NCBI GenBank assembly: GCA_965656935.1
Contig: CBFHMG010000005.1
Coordinates: 114,306-178,305, forward strand
Direction: 5' to 3'
DNA from: M30B80 sp965656935
GTDB taxonomy: Bacteria; Pseudomonadota; Alphaproteobacteria; Rhodobacterales; Rhodobacteraceae
Length of the DNA: 64,000 nt
Part shown: piece by piece, positions 51,761 to 60,777 of the stretch
How positions within the stretch are numbered: the stretch's first letter is position 1
Layout of the letters: every line of letters starts with the position of its first letter
Program-made: the position numbers and the translations under genes
Notes under the pieces: model-generated
Database searches by the model: none
Told to the model about the DNA's origin: nothing
What the model saw: only the letters and a program-made list of their open reading frames with translations

Positions 51761-52513
51761 ATGCGCCACCTAATTGCGATCTTCGTGCTTGCATTGGGCC
51801 TTGCAACGCAAGGCAGCCGCGCGCAGGCCGAAACGCTGGTGATCTTTGCCGCCGCCAGCCTTGGGGGGGCATTGGACAGCGTGCTGGAGGGCTGGGATGG
51901 CGCGCCAGTGGTGGTGTCCTATGCCAGCAGCGCCCTTCTTGCCCGCCAGATCGAAGCGCGCGCACCTGCCGATCTGTTCATCTCGGCCAATGAAGACTGG
52001 ATGAGCTATCTGACCGAGCGTGGCCTGACCAGCACAGACAGCACTCAAACCCTGCTTGGCAACCGTCTCGTGCTGGCCGCCCCGAGCGGTGCTGCGCAAT
52101 CGGGGGCCGATCTGATGGCAAGCCTTGCCGCTTTGCCTGAGGATGCGCGGATCGCGACAGGGCTGATCCAATCGGTTCCCGCTGGCATCTATGCGCGGCA
52201 AACCCTTGAACATCTCGACCTGTTGGAGGGCTACCTTCCCCGCCTCGTCCAGACGGAAAATGTGCGCGTGGCCCTTGCCCTTGTCGCGCGCGGCGAAGTC
52301 GCCCGCGCCTTCGTTTATCAAAGTGACGCTTTGGCCGAACCCGCCGTATCAACCGAGGCGACCGTGCCCAGCGCGTTGCATGATCCAATCCGCTATCCCA
52401 TCTCGATCCTTGCGACCAGCACCCATCCCGAGGTTGAGGGATTGCTGGCCTTTCTCACCTCACCCGAGGCTATGACGCGCTTTGCAACCTTCGGTTTCGA
52501 GGCCCCCGAATGA
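51761..52513 (+). CDS. modA: Molybdate ABC transporter substrate-binding protein ModA
   Basis: 250 residues. Sec signal peptide (MRHLIAIFVLALGLATQGSRAQA-E). The mature start ETLVIFAAASLGGALDSVLEGW is the ModA signature; ASSALLARQIEARAPADLFISANEDWM and LPRLVQTENVRVALALVARGEVARAFVYQSDA contain the oxyanion-binding region. A start at 51725 (MSCVKHN) is possible but has no better RBS. No ModE-type palindrome was recognised in the 195-base divergent gap to the S49 gene. ModB starts in an ATGA overlap. Confidence 0.94.
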   Translation: MRHLIAIFVLALGLATQGSRAQAETLVIFAAASLGGALDSVLEGWDGAPVVVSYASSALLARQIEARAPADLFISANEDWMSYLTERGLTSTDSTQTLLGNRLVLAAPSGAAQSGADLMASLAALPEDARIATGLIQSVPAGIYARQTLEHLDLLEGYLPRLVQTENVRVALALVARGEVARAFVYQSDALAEPAVSTEATVPSALHDPIRYPISILATSTHPEVEGLLAFLTSPEAMTRFATFGFEAPE

Positions 52514-53202
52514 GCCTTGGCCCCGCAGAATGGGCCATTATCGGCCTGTCGCTAAAGGTCGCTTTGGTGGCTGTGATCGGCAGCCTGCCCTTTGGTATCC
52601 TTGCAGCCTATGCGCTGGCACGGGGTCGGTTCTGGGGGCGTGAGGCATTGAACCTCTTGGTGCATCTGCCACTTGTTCTGCCCCCCGTTGTAACGGGCTA
52701 TCTTCTGCTGGTGCTTTTCGGCGCAACAGGCCCATTGGGTCGCTTTTTTGAAGCTAGCCTAGGCCTCAGCTTTGCCTTCCGCTGGACGGGCGCGGCGCTT
52801 GCCGCAGCTATCATGGCCTTCCCGCTCATGGTCCGCGCGATACGCCTAGCGCTTGAGGCCGTGGACCCCAAGCTGGAAGAAGCGGCAAATACGCTCGGGG
52901 CTTCGCGCTTGCGCGTTTTCCTCACGATCACCTTACCGCTCATGGCACCTGGCATTTTGGCAGGCATCATCCTTGCCTTTGCCAAAGCCCTCGGAGAATT
53001 CGGCGCAACCATCACCTTTGTTTCGAACATTCCCGGCCAGACGCAAACCCTGCCAACGGCGATCTATGCCGCATTACAGGTTCCCGGGCAGGAAAACGCA
53101 GCCCTGTCGCTGATCCTGATCTCGGTGGTCTTGGCTGCTGGCGCGCTAATCGCCTCCGAGGTCCTTGCACGCGCCATGCGCAAACGGATGGAGGGATCAT
53201 GA
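52510..53202 (+). CDS. modB: Molybdate ABC transporter permease ModB
   Basis: 230 residues, about five helices. EAA-type loop EEAANTLGASRLRVFLTITLPLMAPGILAGIILAFAKALGEFGATITF is typical of ModB/CysT. Begins at the ATGA overlap with modA, and its stop overlaps modC the same way, so all three subunits are coupled. Transports molybdate or tungstate together with ModA and ModC. Confidence 0.95.
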   Translation: MSLGPAEWAIIGLSLKVALVAVIGSLPFGILAAYALARGRFWGREALNLLVHLPLVLPPVVTGYLLLVLFGATGPLGRFFEASLGLSFAFRWTGAALAAAIMAFPLMVRAIRLALEAVDPKLEEAANTLGASRLRVFLTITLPLMAPGILAGIILAFAKALGEFGATITFVSNIPGQTQTLPTAIYAALQVPGQENAALSLILISVVLAAGALIASEVLARAMRKRMEGS

Positions 53203-54284
53203 GCCTCTCGATCTCCCTCCAACACCGCTTCAACGATTTCGAGCTGAACCTCGAAGCCGAGCCGAGCGCGGGTGTTACCGCGATTTTCGGGGCCTCTGGT
53301 GCGGGTAAAACCTCGGTGCTGCGCTGTGTTGCGGGGCTGCTGACACCCGATGCGGGCCGGATTGTGATGGGTGAGCATGTACTGTTCGACAGCGCGCTAG
53401 GCATCAATCTACGGCCCAATGCGCGGCGTATCGGCTATGTCTTTCAGGAACCCCGCCTCTTTCCGCATCTCAGCGTCGAGCAAAACCTGCGCTATGGCAT
53501 GCAAGCTGAAGCTTCAACGCATCTTGGCTTTGACGCTTTGGTCGATCTGCTTGGGCTAAAGCCCTTGCTAAGCCGCCGTCCTGCAACCCTGTCTGGTGGC
53601 GAGGGTCAGCGCGTGGCCCTTGGGCGGGCGCTGCTGTCCGCGCCTGACCTGCTCTTGATGGATGAGCCCCTTTCAGCACTTGATCAAAACCGCAAGGAAG
53701 ACCTCCTGCCCTATTTCGAAAGACTGCGCGACCAGACCAATCTGCCAATCCTCTATGTCAGCCATTCATTGGCCGAGGTGACACGGCTGGCCGATCAAGT
53801 GATCTTGATGGAAAAGGGCCGTGCCGCCGCGATTGGCCCTGTGGCCGAGGTTTTGTCGGATGGAGACACGCAAGCCGCCGTGACCCGCGATGTGGCGGGC
53901 GGGTTGCTCAAGGTTACGATCACCGCGCATGACGAAGCGGATGCCTTGACCGAAGCCCATATCGGCAGCCTGCCTGTGTATCTTCCTGGTCGGGTTGGCG
54001 CGATTGGCGATCATCTGCGCCTGCGCATTGATGCGCGCGATGTTACTTTGATGCTGGATCGCCCCGAGAAGATCAGCGCCCTCAATATTCTACCCGCAAC
54101 CATCCTTGATCTGCGCGAAGGCCCGAGCTCAGGCGTTTTGGTCCAGCTCGAGCATCAGGGCCAACGCTTCACCGCAAGGCTAACCCGCCGTTCGGTTCGG
54201 GAATTGGGCCTGAGCAAGGGCATGGAGGTTTACGCCCTGCTCAAATCCATGTCGGTGACGCAAGACCGCGTGGCCTCTGCTTAG
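53199..54284 (+). CDS. modC: Molybdenum ABC transporter ATP-binding protein ModC
   Basis: 361 residues. ATPase: Walker A GASGAGKTS (about 30-38), signature LSGGEGQRVALGRALL, Walker B LLLMDEPLSALD, switch H in LYVSHSLAEV. The C-terminal third (from about 290) is the Mop/TOBE molybdate-binding domain (NILPATILDLREGPSSGVLVQLEHQGQRF), which lets the exporter sense cytoplasmic molybdate. The stop overlaps the convergent FAH-family gene by four bases. Confidence 0.95.
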   Translation: MSLSISLQHRFNDFELNLEAEPSAGVTAIFGASGAGKTSVLRCVAGLLTPDAGRIVMGEHVLFDSALGINLRPNARRIGYVFQEPRLFPHLSVEQNLRYGMQAEASTHLGFDALVDLLGLKPLLSRRPATLSGGEGQRVALGRALLSAPDLLLMDEPLSALDQNRKEDLLPYFERLRDQTNLPILYVSHSLAEVTRLADQVILMEKGRAAAIGPVAEVLSDGDTQAAVTRDVAGGLLKVTITAHDEADALTEAHIGSLPVYLPGRVGAIGDHLRLRIDARDVTLMLDRPEKISALNILPATILDLREGPSSGVLVQLEHQGQRFTARLTRRSVRELGLSKGMEVYALLKSMSVTQDRVASA

Positions 54285-55129
54285 CCGTTCCACGCGATGG
54301 TGCGTTGGCGTTGCTGGCCAAGGCCTTCGATCCCCAATTCCATCACTTGTCCCGCACGCAGGTAGGTCGGCGGCTTTTGCCCCATCCCCACACCGGGCGG
54401 GGTGCCCGTGGCAATGATATCGCCAGGCTGAAGGCTCATGAACTGGCTGATGTAATGAACCAGATGCGCAACGCCAAACACCATCGTGCGGGTCGTGCCA
54501 TCTTGATATTTCTGACCATCCACCGATAGCCACAGGCCAAGATCCTGCGGGTCTGCCACTTCATCGCGCGTGACCATCCAAGGGCCAATCGGGCCAAAGG
54601 TATCCGCAGATTTCCCCTTCACCCATTGGCCAGCCCGCTCGATCTGGAAAGCGCGCTCGGAGATGTCATTGACCACGCAATACCCCGCCACGTGGTCCAT
54701 CGCGTCCTCAGTCTCGAGATAGCGGGCCTCCTTGCCAATCACGATCCCCAGCTCAACCTCCCAATCGGTCTTCTCTGAGCCGCGAGGAATGCGGATATCA
54801 TCATTGGGCCCGCAAATGGATGAGGTCGCTTTCATGAACAAGATCGGCTCGGGCGGCAGGTCCATTCCTGCCTCAGCCGCGTGATCGGCATAGTTCAGCC
54901 CGACACAAATCAGCTTGCCCACATGGCCCACACAAGCGCCGATGCGCGGCTCCCCCTCAACCAATGGCAATGTCTCGGGATCAATCTCTTCAAGGCGTGC
55001 CAACCCCTCGGGCGTGAGCGTATCTTCTGCGATATCGTCCACCGCGCCTGATAGGTCGCGGATTTGCCCATTTGCATCAAGAAGCGCGGGCCGTTCCTGC
55101 CCCATCTCTCCATAGCGCAACAGTTTCAT
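54281..55129 (-). CDS. Fumarylacetoacetate hydrolase family protein
   Basis: 282 residues from ATG 55129 (MKLLRYGEMGQERPALLD), GAGGAC upstream. FAH C-terminal domain: ICVGLNYADHAAEAGMDLPPEPILF, SEKTDWEVELGIVIGKEARYL and VFGVAHLVHYISQFMSLQPGDIIATGTPPGVGMG carry the metal-binding Glu/Asp set. Members cleave C-C bonds of beta-diketone acids or isomerise aromatic catabolites. The exact substrate is not clear. An upstream in-frame extension has no RBS. Confidence 0.92.
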   Translation of the reverse strand: MKLLRYGEMGQERPALLDANGQIRDLSGAVDDIAEDTLTPEGLARLEEIDPETLPLVEGEPRIGACVGHVGKLICVGLNYADHAAEAGMDLPPEPILFMKATSSICGPNDDIRIPRGSEKTDWEVELGIVIGKEARYLETEDAMDHVAGYCVVNDISERAFQIERAGQWVKGKSADTFGPIGPWMVTRDEVADPQDLGLWLSVDGQKYQDGTTRTMVFGVAHLVHYISQFMSLQPGDIIATGTPPGVGMGQKPPTYLRAGQVMELGIEGLGQQRQRTIAWNG

Positions 55130-55280
55130 TACCCGTCCTCCCTGATGGCAATATTTCTTGTCGGGTATAAACAGCCAAGCCAGCAGCAGTTGCAAGCCCG
55201 CCCCCCTGAGGGCCATTGCCGCGCGGGCGCGCTCTGCCTAGTCTGGAGCCACTGCCAAATCACGCCGAAGGAACCCCATC

Positions 55281-56207
55281 ATGCAGAACGATATCGTTAT
55301 TCTCGGCGTGTTCATGGCCGACACAACCTATCGTGCGCCGCGTTTGCCAAAGATGGGCGAGACCTTGCGCGGTGACGGGTTTTCCCTCGGGCCTGGTGGA
55401 AAGGGCTCGAACCAAGCGGTGGCAGCAGCCAAAACAGGCGGCAAGGTGGGTTTCATCACGCGGATCGGCGCAGATACCTTCGGTCAAATGGCGCAAGATA
55501 TCTGGCGTGATGCGGGTGTGACCTCTTTGGCGATCACCGATGCCACGCAACCGACAGGCGCGGCCTGTGTTTTCATTGATAGCAGCAGCGGGGATAACGC
55601 GATCATTATCGCGCCTGGATCGGCGGGGGCGCTCTCGGCCGATGATATGGCCGGCTACTCGGCCGAGATCGGCAAGGCAAAGGTTTTCCTGACGCAATTG
55701 GAACACCCTCTGGAGGCCGCCGAAGCAGGCCTGCGCATCGCGCGCGAGGCTCGGGTGACCACCATCCTCAACCCCGCCCCCGCCGCTGCATTGAACGATG
55801 AGATGCTGGCGCTTTGCGATTGGATCACGCCCAATGAATCCGAGGCGGAATTGCTGACAGGCATTGCGGTCACCGACCTCGCCAGTGCAACTGCCGCCGC
55901 CGAGGCTTTACTGAGGCGCGGAGTTGGCGGCGTGATTGTGACCTTGGGGGGAATGGGGGCATTGCTTCATGATGGGACAGCCGCCACCCATATCCCCGCG
56001 ATAAAAGCAGGTGAGGTGGCCGAGACGACAGGCGCGGGCGATGCCTTCAATGGAGGCTTCGCCACAGCGCTGGCGGCGGGTATGCAACTGCCTGAGGCGC
56101 TGCGCTTTGCCACCGCAACCGCCGCCATCTCGGTCACACGCGCGGGCGCTGCGGCCTCAATGCCCATGCAGGCCGAGGTTGAAGCTCTGCTGGCGGCACA
56201 AGGATAA
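55281..56207 (+). CDS. rbsK: Ribokinase
   Basis: 308 residues, PfkB fold. Phosphorylates D-ribose to ribose-5-phosphate. Seen here: FSLGPGGKGSNQAVAAAKTGGKVGFITRIGAD, NPAPAAALNDEMLALCDWITPNESEAELLTG and the catalytic signature GAGDAFNGGFATALAAG (anion hole and Asp base). No ribose transporter adjoins; the window's sugar ABC system is 5 kb away. arfB begins five bases after its stop. Confidence 0.9.
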   Translation: MQNDIVILGVFMADTTYRAPRLPKMGETLRGDGFSLGPGGKGSNQAVAAAKTGGKVGFITRIGADTFGQMAQDIWRDAGVTSLAITDATQPTGAACVFIDSSSGDNAIIIAPGSAGALSADDMAGYSAEIGKAKVFLTQLEHPLEAAEAGLRIAREARVTTILNPAPAAALNDEMLALCDWITPNESEAELLTGIAVTDLASATAAAEALLRRGVGGVIVTLGGMGALLHDGTAATHIPAIKAGEVAETTGAGDAFNGGFATALAAGMQLPEALRFATATAAISVTRAGAAASMPMQAEVEALLAAQG

Positions 56208-56212
56208 CCCAG

Positions 56213-56635
56213 ATGCCCCTGACCATTTCAAACGGCATCACCATCGAGGATTGGGAACTGACCGAGCAATTCACCCGCTCCTCAGGTCCGGGCGGGCAGA
56301 ATGTAAACAAGGTCTCGACAGCCGTTGAATTGCGGTTCGAGGCCGCGCGCTCGCCCAATCTGCCAGACCCCGTGAAGCGCCGTTTGCAACGGGTCGCGGG
56401 CAGCAAATGGACCAAAGAAGGCGCGCTGCTGATCCGTGTGGAAGACACGCGCAGCCAAGCCCATAATCGCGAGATTGCCCGTGAGCGGATGGCCGAACTG
56501 ATCAAACGCGCCCTCGTCGCCCCGAAAAAACGCCGCCCTACACGCCCGACCAAAGGGTCAATCGAGAGGCGCATCAAGGCAAAGAAGGTCCGAAGTGAGG
56601 TAAAGGCAGGACGGGGACGCGTCGAGGATGATTGA
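56213..56635 (+). CDS. arfB: Alternative ribosome-rescue factor ArfB (peptidyl-tRNA hydrolase)
   Basis: 140 residues. Hydrolyses peptidyl-tRNA on stalled ribosomes with its RF-like GGQ: RSSGPGGQNVNKVST, GGQ at 27-29. The C-terminal tail is highly basic (KKRRPTRPTKGSIERRIKAKK), which sits in the empty mRNA channel. No codon-recognition domain, as expected. Placed in a likely operon with ribokinase; the link is positional only. It ends 10 bases from convergent pncB. Confidence 0.95.
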   Translation: MPLTISNGITIEDWELTEQFTRSSGPGGQNVNKVSTAVELRFEAARSPNLPDPVKRRLQRVAGSKWTKEGALLIRVEDTRSQAHNREIARERMAELIKRALVAPKKRRPTRPTKGSIERRIKAKKVRSEVKAGRGRVEDD

Positions 56636-56644
56636 GGGCGGTCC

Positions 56645-57937
56645 TTAAACTACCACCTCCATGCGCTCCTGCTCTCCCACTCCAAAGACGCGCTTATAGC
56701 GTTCGATCTCGTCTTTCGGGCCCATGGCTTTTTCGGGGTTATCCGACAGCTTGACCGTGGGGCGGCCATTGGCCGAGACGGCTTTGCACACCACCGAGAA
56801 GGGTGCCAGCGCGTCATCCTGCACCAGCCCGCGGAAATCATTGGTCAGGAGGGTACCCCAGCCAAAGCTCACCCGAACACGGCCCGAGAATTGGCTATGC
56901 AATTCCTCGATCTTGTCGACATCCAAACCATCCGAGAAAATCACCAGCTTCTGGCGAGGGTCTTCGCCTCGGGCGCTCCACCACGCAATCGCGGCCTCGG
57001 CCCCTTCGGCGGGGTTGCCTGAATCGATGCGGATGCCTGTCCATTTCGTCAGCCAGTCAGGGGCCTTCTCAAGGAAGCCTGCGGTGCCATAGGTATCGGG
57101 CAGAATAATGCGCAGATTGCCGTCATGTTCCTCATGCCAATCGGCCAGAACATCATAGGGAGAGGCTGCAAGCGCCGCATCCCCATCGGCCAAAGCGGCA
57201 TAGACCATTGGCAATTCATGGGCATTGGTGCCGATCGCCTCGATATCGCGTTTCATCGCGATCAGGCAATTGGAGGTGCCGACAAATTTCTCGCCCAAGC
57301 CTTCCATCATCGCCTGCACGGCCCAATCCTGCCACAGATAGGAATGGCGGCGGCGGGTGCCGAAATCAGCGATGCGCAGCTTGTCGATCTGGCGCAACCG
57401 CTCGACCTTTTCCCATAGCTTGGTCATGGCGCGGGCATAGAGCACTTGCAACTCAAACCGCCCCATATCCTTGAGAACCGCGCGGCCACGCAATTCCATC
57501 AGCACGGATAAAGCAGGGATTTCCCACAGCATAACCTCGGGCCAAGCGCCCTCAAAGGTCAGCTCATATTGGTCGCCCTTGCGTTCAAGGTGATAGGGCG
57601 GCAGGCGCAAATTCTCGAACCATTCCATGAAATCGGGGCGGAACATCTGCCGCTTGCCGTAAAAGGTATTGCCGCGCAGCCACGTGGATTCCCCCCGCGT
57701 AAGGCGCAATGTGCGGATATGGTCCAATTGTTCGCGCAATTCACCTTCATCAATCAAATGCGCCAGCGGGATACGCGTGGTGCGGTTGATCAGGGAAAAG
57801 GTCACATTCGTATCGGGGTTGTTGCGGAACACCGATTGGCACATCAGGAGTTTATAGAAATCCGTGTCGATCAAGGAACGGACGATCGGATCGATCTTCC
57901 ATTTGTGGTTATAGACGCGGGTGGCGATATCGACCAT
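56645..57937 (-). CDS. pncB: Nicotinate phosphoribosyltransferase
   Basis: 430 residues from ATG 57937 (MVDIATRVYNHKWKIDP); AGGGA upstream. Converts nicotinate + PRPP (with ATP) to NaMN for NAD salvage. Seen here: LIDTDFYKLLMCQSVF, FGTRRRHSYLWQDWAVQAMM, SNCLIAMKRDIEAIGTNAHELPM with the phosphorylated His, RIDSGNPAEGAEAAIAWW and VIFSDGLDVDKIEELHSQF. Together with PncA, encoded 1.2 kb away, it forms the nicotinamide salvage route. Confidence 0.96.
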   Translation of the reverse strand: MVDIATRVYNHKWKIDPIVRSLIDTDFYKLLMCQSVFRNNPDTNVTFSLINRTTRIPLAHLIDEGELREQLDHIRTLRLTRGESTWLRGNTFYGKRQMFRPDFMEWFENLRLPPYHLERKGDQYELTFEGAWPEVMLWEIPALSVLMELRGRAVLKDMGRFELQVLYARAMTKLWEKVERLRQIDKLRIADFGTRRRHSYLWQDWAVQAMMEGLGEKFVGTSNCLIAMKRDIEAIGTNAHELPMVYAALADGDAALAASPYDVLADWHEEHDGNLRIILPDTYGTAGFLEKAPDWLTKWTGIRIDSGNPAEGAEAAIAWWSARGEDPRQKLVIFSDGLDVDKIEELHSQFSGRVRVSFGWGTLLTNDFRGLVQDDALAPFSVVCKAVSANGRPTVKLSDNPEKAMGPKDEIERYKRVFGVGEQERMEVVV

Positions 57938-58005
57938 GGATGGGGTCCCTCGGGGTGATTGCGTGCTGCGGTTAGACCAAAGGCAGCACGGGAAAGGCAA
58001 GAGCA

Positions 58006-59097
58006 ATGGAGATATTCCTACAAACGGTGCCCGGTTTAGAGGCCGGTTTGGCACGTGAGGCCAAGGAACTGGCGCTCAAGGCCCCCCGTATCGTTCCGGG
58101 TGGTGTGATCTGCGAGGGCGAGATGGAGGATGTCTGGCGCGCAAATCTATGGCTGCGCGGCGCAAGCAGGGTCTTGGCGCGCATTGCCGAGTTCCGCGCG
58201 ATGCATCTGGCCCAACTCGATAAGCGCGCCCATAAGGTGGATTGGCAGGCGTTCTTGCGCGTGGATCAGCCCGTTCGGGTCGAGGCCGTGTGCCGTAAAT
58301 CCAAAATCTACCACCAGAAAGCCGCGACCGAGCGGGTGGAGCGTGCGATTGCCGATGCAGGGCTGAGTGTCTCACCCGAGGCCGCGATTGTGGTAAAGCT
58401 GCGCATTGAAGATGACCTGTGCACCATCAGTCTCGATACCAGCGGCGAGAGCCTGCACAAGCGCGGGCATAAGGAATTCATCGGCAAGGCCCCGATGCGC
58501 GAAACCCTCGCCTTTGCCTTTCTTCGGCAATGCGGCTTTGACGGCACCCAAACCGTGGTCGACCCGATGTGTGGATCAGGCACTTTTGTGCTGGAGGCCG
58601 CTGATATGGCCGCAGGCCTCGCGCCCGGTCGCTCGCGGAGCTTCGCCTTTGAGCAATTGGCAGGTTTTGAGGCCCAGGCTTGGGCGGCAATGAAATCCCA
58701 AGCCGCGCCCAAGGCACCGCAAGCGCGGTTTTACGGCTTTGATCGTGACGATGGCGCGATCCGTGGCGCGCGTGGCAATGCCGAGCGTGCAGGCCTGTCA
58801 GACTGGGTGAGCTTTGGGCGCCAAGCGATCAGCGACCTGACCCCGCCCGAAGGCGCGCCCGGTTTGGTTATGGTCAATCCGCCCTATGGCGCACGGATCG
58901 GGAACCGCAAATTGCTGTTCGGTCTTTACGGCGCGCTAGGCGCAACCTTGAAGGCCCAGTTCAAGGGCTGGAAAGTGGGGCTGGTGACCTCGGATGGTGG
59001 ATTGGCGAAAGCCACCGGTCTGGATTGGGAGCCCGCAACCCCGCCCGTGGCCTTTGGGGGGCTCAATGTCACGCTGTGGCAGAGCCGGATTTCTTGA
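58006..59097 (+). CDS. THUMP-domain class I SAM-dependent RNA methyltransferase (RlmL-like)
   Basis: 363 residues. The N-terminal ferredoxin/THUMP part (EIFLQTVPGLEAGLAREAKEL, QPVRVEAVCRKSKIYHQ, SLDTSGESLHKRGHKEFIGKAPMRETLA) is followed by a methyltransferase with VVDPMCGSGTFVLEAADMA and the NPPYGARIG catalytic motif. This matches the N-terminal half of RlmL (23S G2445 N2 methylation) or TrmG/Trm14-type tRNA enzymes. The target is not certain. It is divergent from pncB with a 68-base gap. Confidence 0.88.
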   Translation: MEIFLQTVPGLEAGLAREAKELALKAPRIVPGGVICEGEMEDVWRANLWLRGASRVLARIAEFRAMHLAQLDKRAHKVDWQAFLRVDQPVRVEAVCRKSKIYHQKAATERVERAIADAGLSVSPEAAIVVKLRIEDDLCTISLDTSGESLHKRGHKEFIGKAPMRETLAFAFLRQCGFDGTQTVVDPMCGSGTFVLEAADMAAGLAPGRSRSFAFEQLAGFEAQAWAAMKSQAAPKAPQARFYGFDRDDGAIRGARGNAERAGLSDWVSFGRQAISDLTPPEGAPGLVMVNPPYGARIGNRKLLFGLYGALGATLKAQFKGWKVGLVTSDGGLAKATGLDWEPATPPVAFGGLNVTLWQSRIS

Positions 59098-59106
59098 AAA
59101 GACCGC

Positions 59107-59712
59107 CTAGCTCAAGCTGACCCCTGCCGCGGCCATGCCATCCCTTGCGGCATCCAGTGAGCCGTCAAAATCAATCGCGCGGCACAGATCAAGCCGAACC
59201 TCGACGGCAAAGCCCAAACGCGCGGCATCCACAGCCGAGAAATGCACGCAGAAATCCGTGGCAAGCCCCACCATCGTCAAATGCGTGATCCCGCGGGATT
59301 TGAGATACCCCTCCAGCCCCGTCGCCGTGGTTTGATCATTCTCGAAAAAGGCGGAATAGCTATCAATCGCGCGGTTATAGCCTTTGCGAATGATAAGATC
59401 GGCGCGGTCCACATTCAGATCATCATGGAACTCCGCGCCTTTGCTGCCTTGAATACAATGATCGGGCCAAAGCACTTGCGGGCCATAGGGCATTTCGATC
59501 AGGTCCATGGGGCTTTTACCCTCATGCTGGCTGGCAAAGCTGGAATGATCGGCGGGGTGCCAATCCTGGGTCAGGATCACGGCGGGAAAATCATCCATCA
59601 AAGCATTGATGCCCGCCACAATCTGATCGCCTTCGGGAACCGCCAAAGCGCCACCGGGGCAGAAATCATTTTGAACGTCGATAACGATCAGGGCATGGGT
59701 CGCGTCACGCAT
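59107..59712 (-). CDS. pncA: Bifunctional nicotinamidase/pyrazinamidase
   Basis: 201 residues from ATG 59712 (MRDATHALIVIDVQNDF). Deamidates nicotinamide to nicotinate for PncB. Catalytic triad D12, K110 (RKGYNRAIDSYSAF) and C155 (GLATDFCVHFSA). Likely metal ligands D50 and H52 (TQDWHP) and H63. The family-specific CPGGALAV follows the Asp. The RBS before the ATG is weak, so a start upstream cannot be excluded, but the family N-terminus fits this one. Convergent with the RNA methyltransferase gene. Confidence 0.95.
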   Translation of the reverse strand: MRDATHALIVIDVQNDFCPGGALAVPEGDQIVAGINALMDDFPAVILTQDWHPADHSSFASQHEGKSPMDLIEMPYGPQVLWPDHCIQGSKGAEFHDDLNVDRADLIIRKGYNRAIDSYSAFFENDQTTATGLEGYLKSRGITHLTMVGLATDFCVHFSAVDAARLGFAVEVRLDLCRAIDFDGSLDAARDGMAAAGVSLS

Positions 59713-59796
59713 CGGGGGACCTTTGGCAAAGACAAGTGCGTTGCCGACCAACCTATCTCTTGAGCAGCCGCATGCAACGGCGTAATCCCTAGACCC

Positions 59797-60702
59797 ATGA
59801 TTACTGTTGCAGCCCTATATCATTTCACCCGTTTCGAGGACCCTGACGCCCTGCGCCCCGCCTTGCGCGCGCTCTGCGAGGCCAGCGATGTGCGAGGCTC
59901 GTTGCTTCTGGCGCGTGAAGGCATCAATGGCACGATTGCAGGCCCGCGCGCAGGCATTGATGCGGTACTGGCCCATATCCGCGCCCTGCCCGGCTGTGCC
60001 GATCTGGAATGGAAAGAAAGCCCCGCCGCCGAAATGCCTTTCGGGCGGCTCAAAGTTCGGCTGAAAAAAGAGATCGTGACGATGGGGCAGCCCGATATCG
60101 ACCCGACGAGCACGGTAGGCACCTATATCGACCCTACGGAATGGAACGAATTGATCAGCGCCCCCGATGTCGCCGTGATTGATACGCGCAATGATTACGA
60201 GGTCTCTATCGGCACCTTCACGGGCGCAATCGACCCCGAGACGGCCAGCTTCCGTGATTTTCCGAAATGGTGGGACGAGAACAAGGACCGCTTTCATAAC
60301 AAGCGGATTGCAATGTTTTGCACAGGCGGTATCCGCTGTGAGAAATCCACCGCTTTCCTGAAGGGGCAAGGCGTGGACGATGTGTTCCACCTCAAAGGCG
60401 GCATCCTGAAATATCTTGAAAACGTGCCGCCCGAGGAAAGCCTCTGGGAAGGCGAATGCTTCGTGTTTGATGAGCGGGTCTCGGTCGGGCATGGTCTCAA
60501 GCAAGGGGCCTATGGGCTGTGCCGCGCCTGCCGTCGCCCGATCACGGATGAGGATCGCAAACGCCCCGAATTCGAGGCGGGCGTCTCCTGCCATATCTGT
60601 ATCAGCGAACATAGCGACGCGGACCGCGAAAGGTTCCGCGAACGCCAACGCCAGATCGAGCTTTCCGCCGCCCGCGGAGAGCGTCATCTTTTCGGCGGCT
60701 AG
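59797..60702 (+). CDS. trhO: tRNA uridine(34) hydroxylase TrhO (rhodanese family)
   Basis: 301 residues. TrhO adds oxygen to U34 of tRNA (ho5U) using O2. An N-terminal ferredoxin-like domain (VAALYHFTRFED, LLLAREGINGTIAG) precedes the rhodanese domain with AVIDTRNDYEVSIGTF and the catalytic loop FCTGGIRCEKST (C175, C181). The C-terminus has a zinc-type CRACRRPITDEDRKRPEFEAGVSCHIC. Single gene with a strong terminator behind it. Confidence 0.94.
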   Translation: MITVAALYHFTRFEDPDALRPALRALCEASDVRGSLLLAREGINGTIAGPRAGIDAVLAHIRALPGCADLEWKESPAAEMPFGRLKVRLKKEIVTMGQPDIDPTSTVGTYIDPTEWNELISAPDVAVIDTRNDYEVSIGTFTGAIDPETASFRDFPKWWDENKDRFHNKRIAMFCTGGIRCEKSTAFLKGQGVDDVFHLKGGILKYLENVPPEESLWEGECFVFDERVSVGHGLKQGAYGLCRACRRPITDEDRKRPEFEAGVSCHICISEHSDADRERFRERQRQIELSAARGERHLFGG

Positions 60703-60719
60703 ACTGGAACGATACCAAC

Positions 60720-60757
60720 AAAAAGGCCCGAGCTCGGTTCCGAGATCGGGCCTTTTT
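60720..60757. terminator. Bidirectional Rho-independent terminator after trhO
   Basis: AAAAAGGCCCGA...TCGGGCCTTTTT with an additional inner CTCGG/CCGAG pairing. A and T runs on both sides suit the convergent trhO and sugar ABC genes. Confidence 0.9.
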
Positions 60758-60777
60758 CTAGTCCTGAGCAAGCAGCC

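Noticed and set aside
60720..60757. Possible small RNA between trhO and the sugar ABC genes
   Set aside because: The whole structure is explained by a bidirectional terminator.
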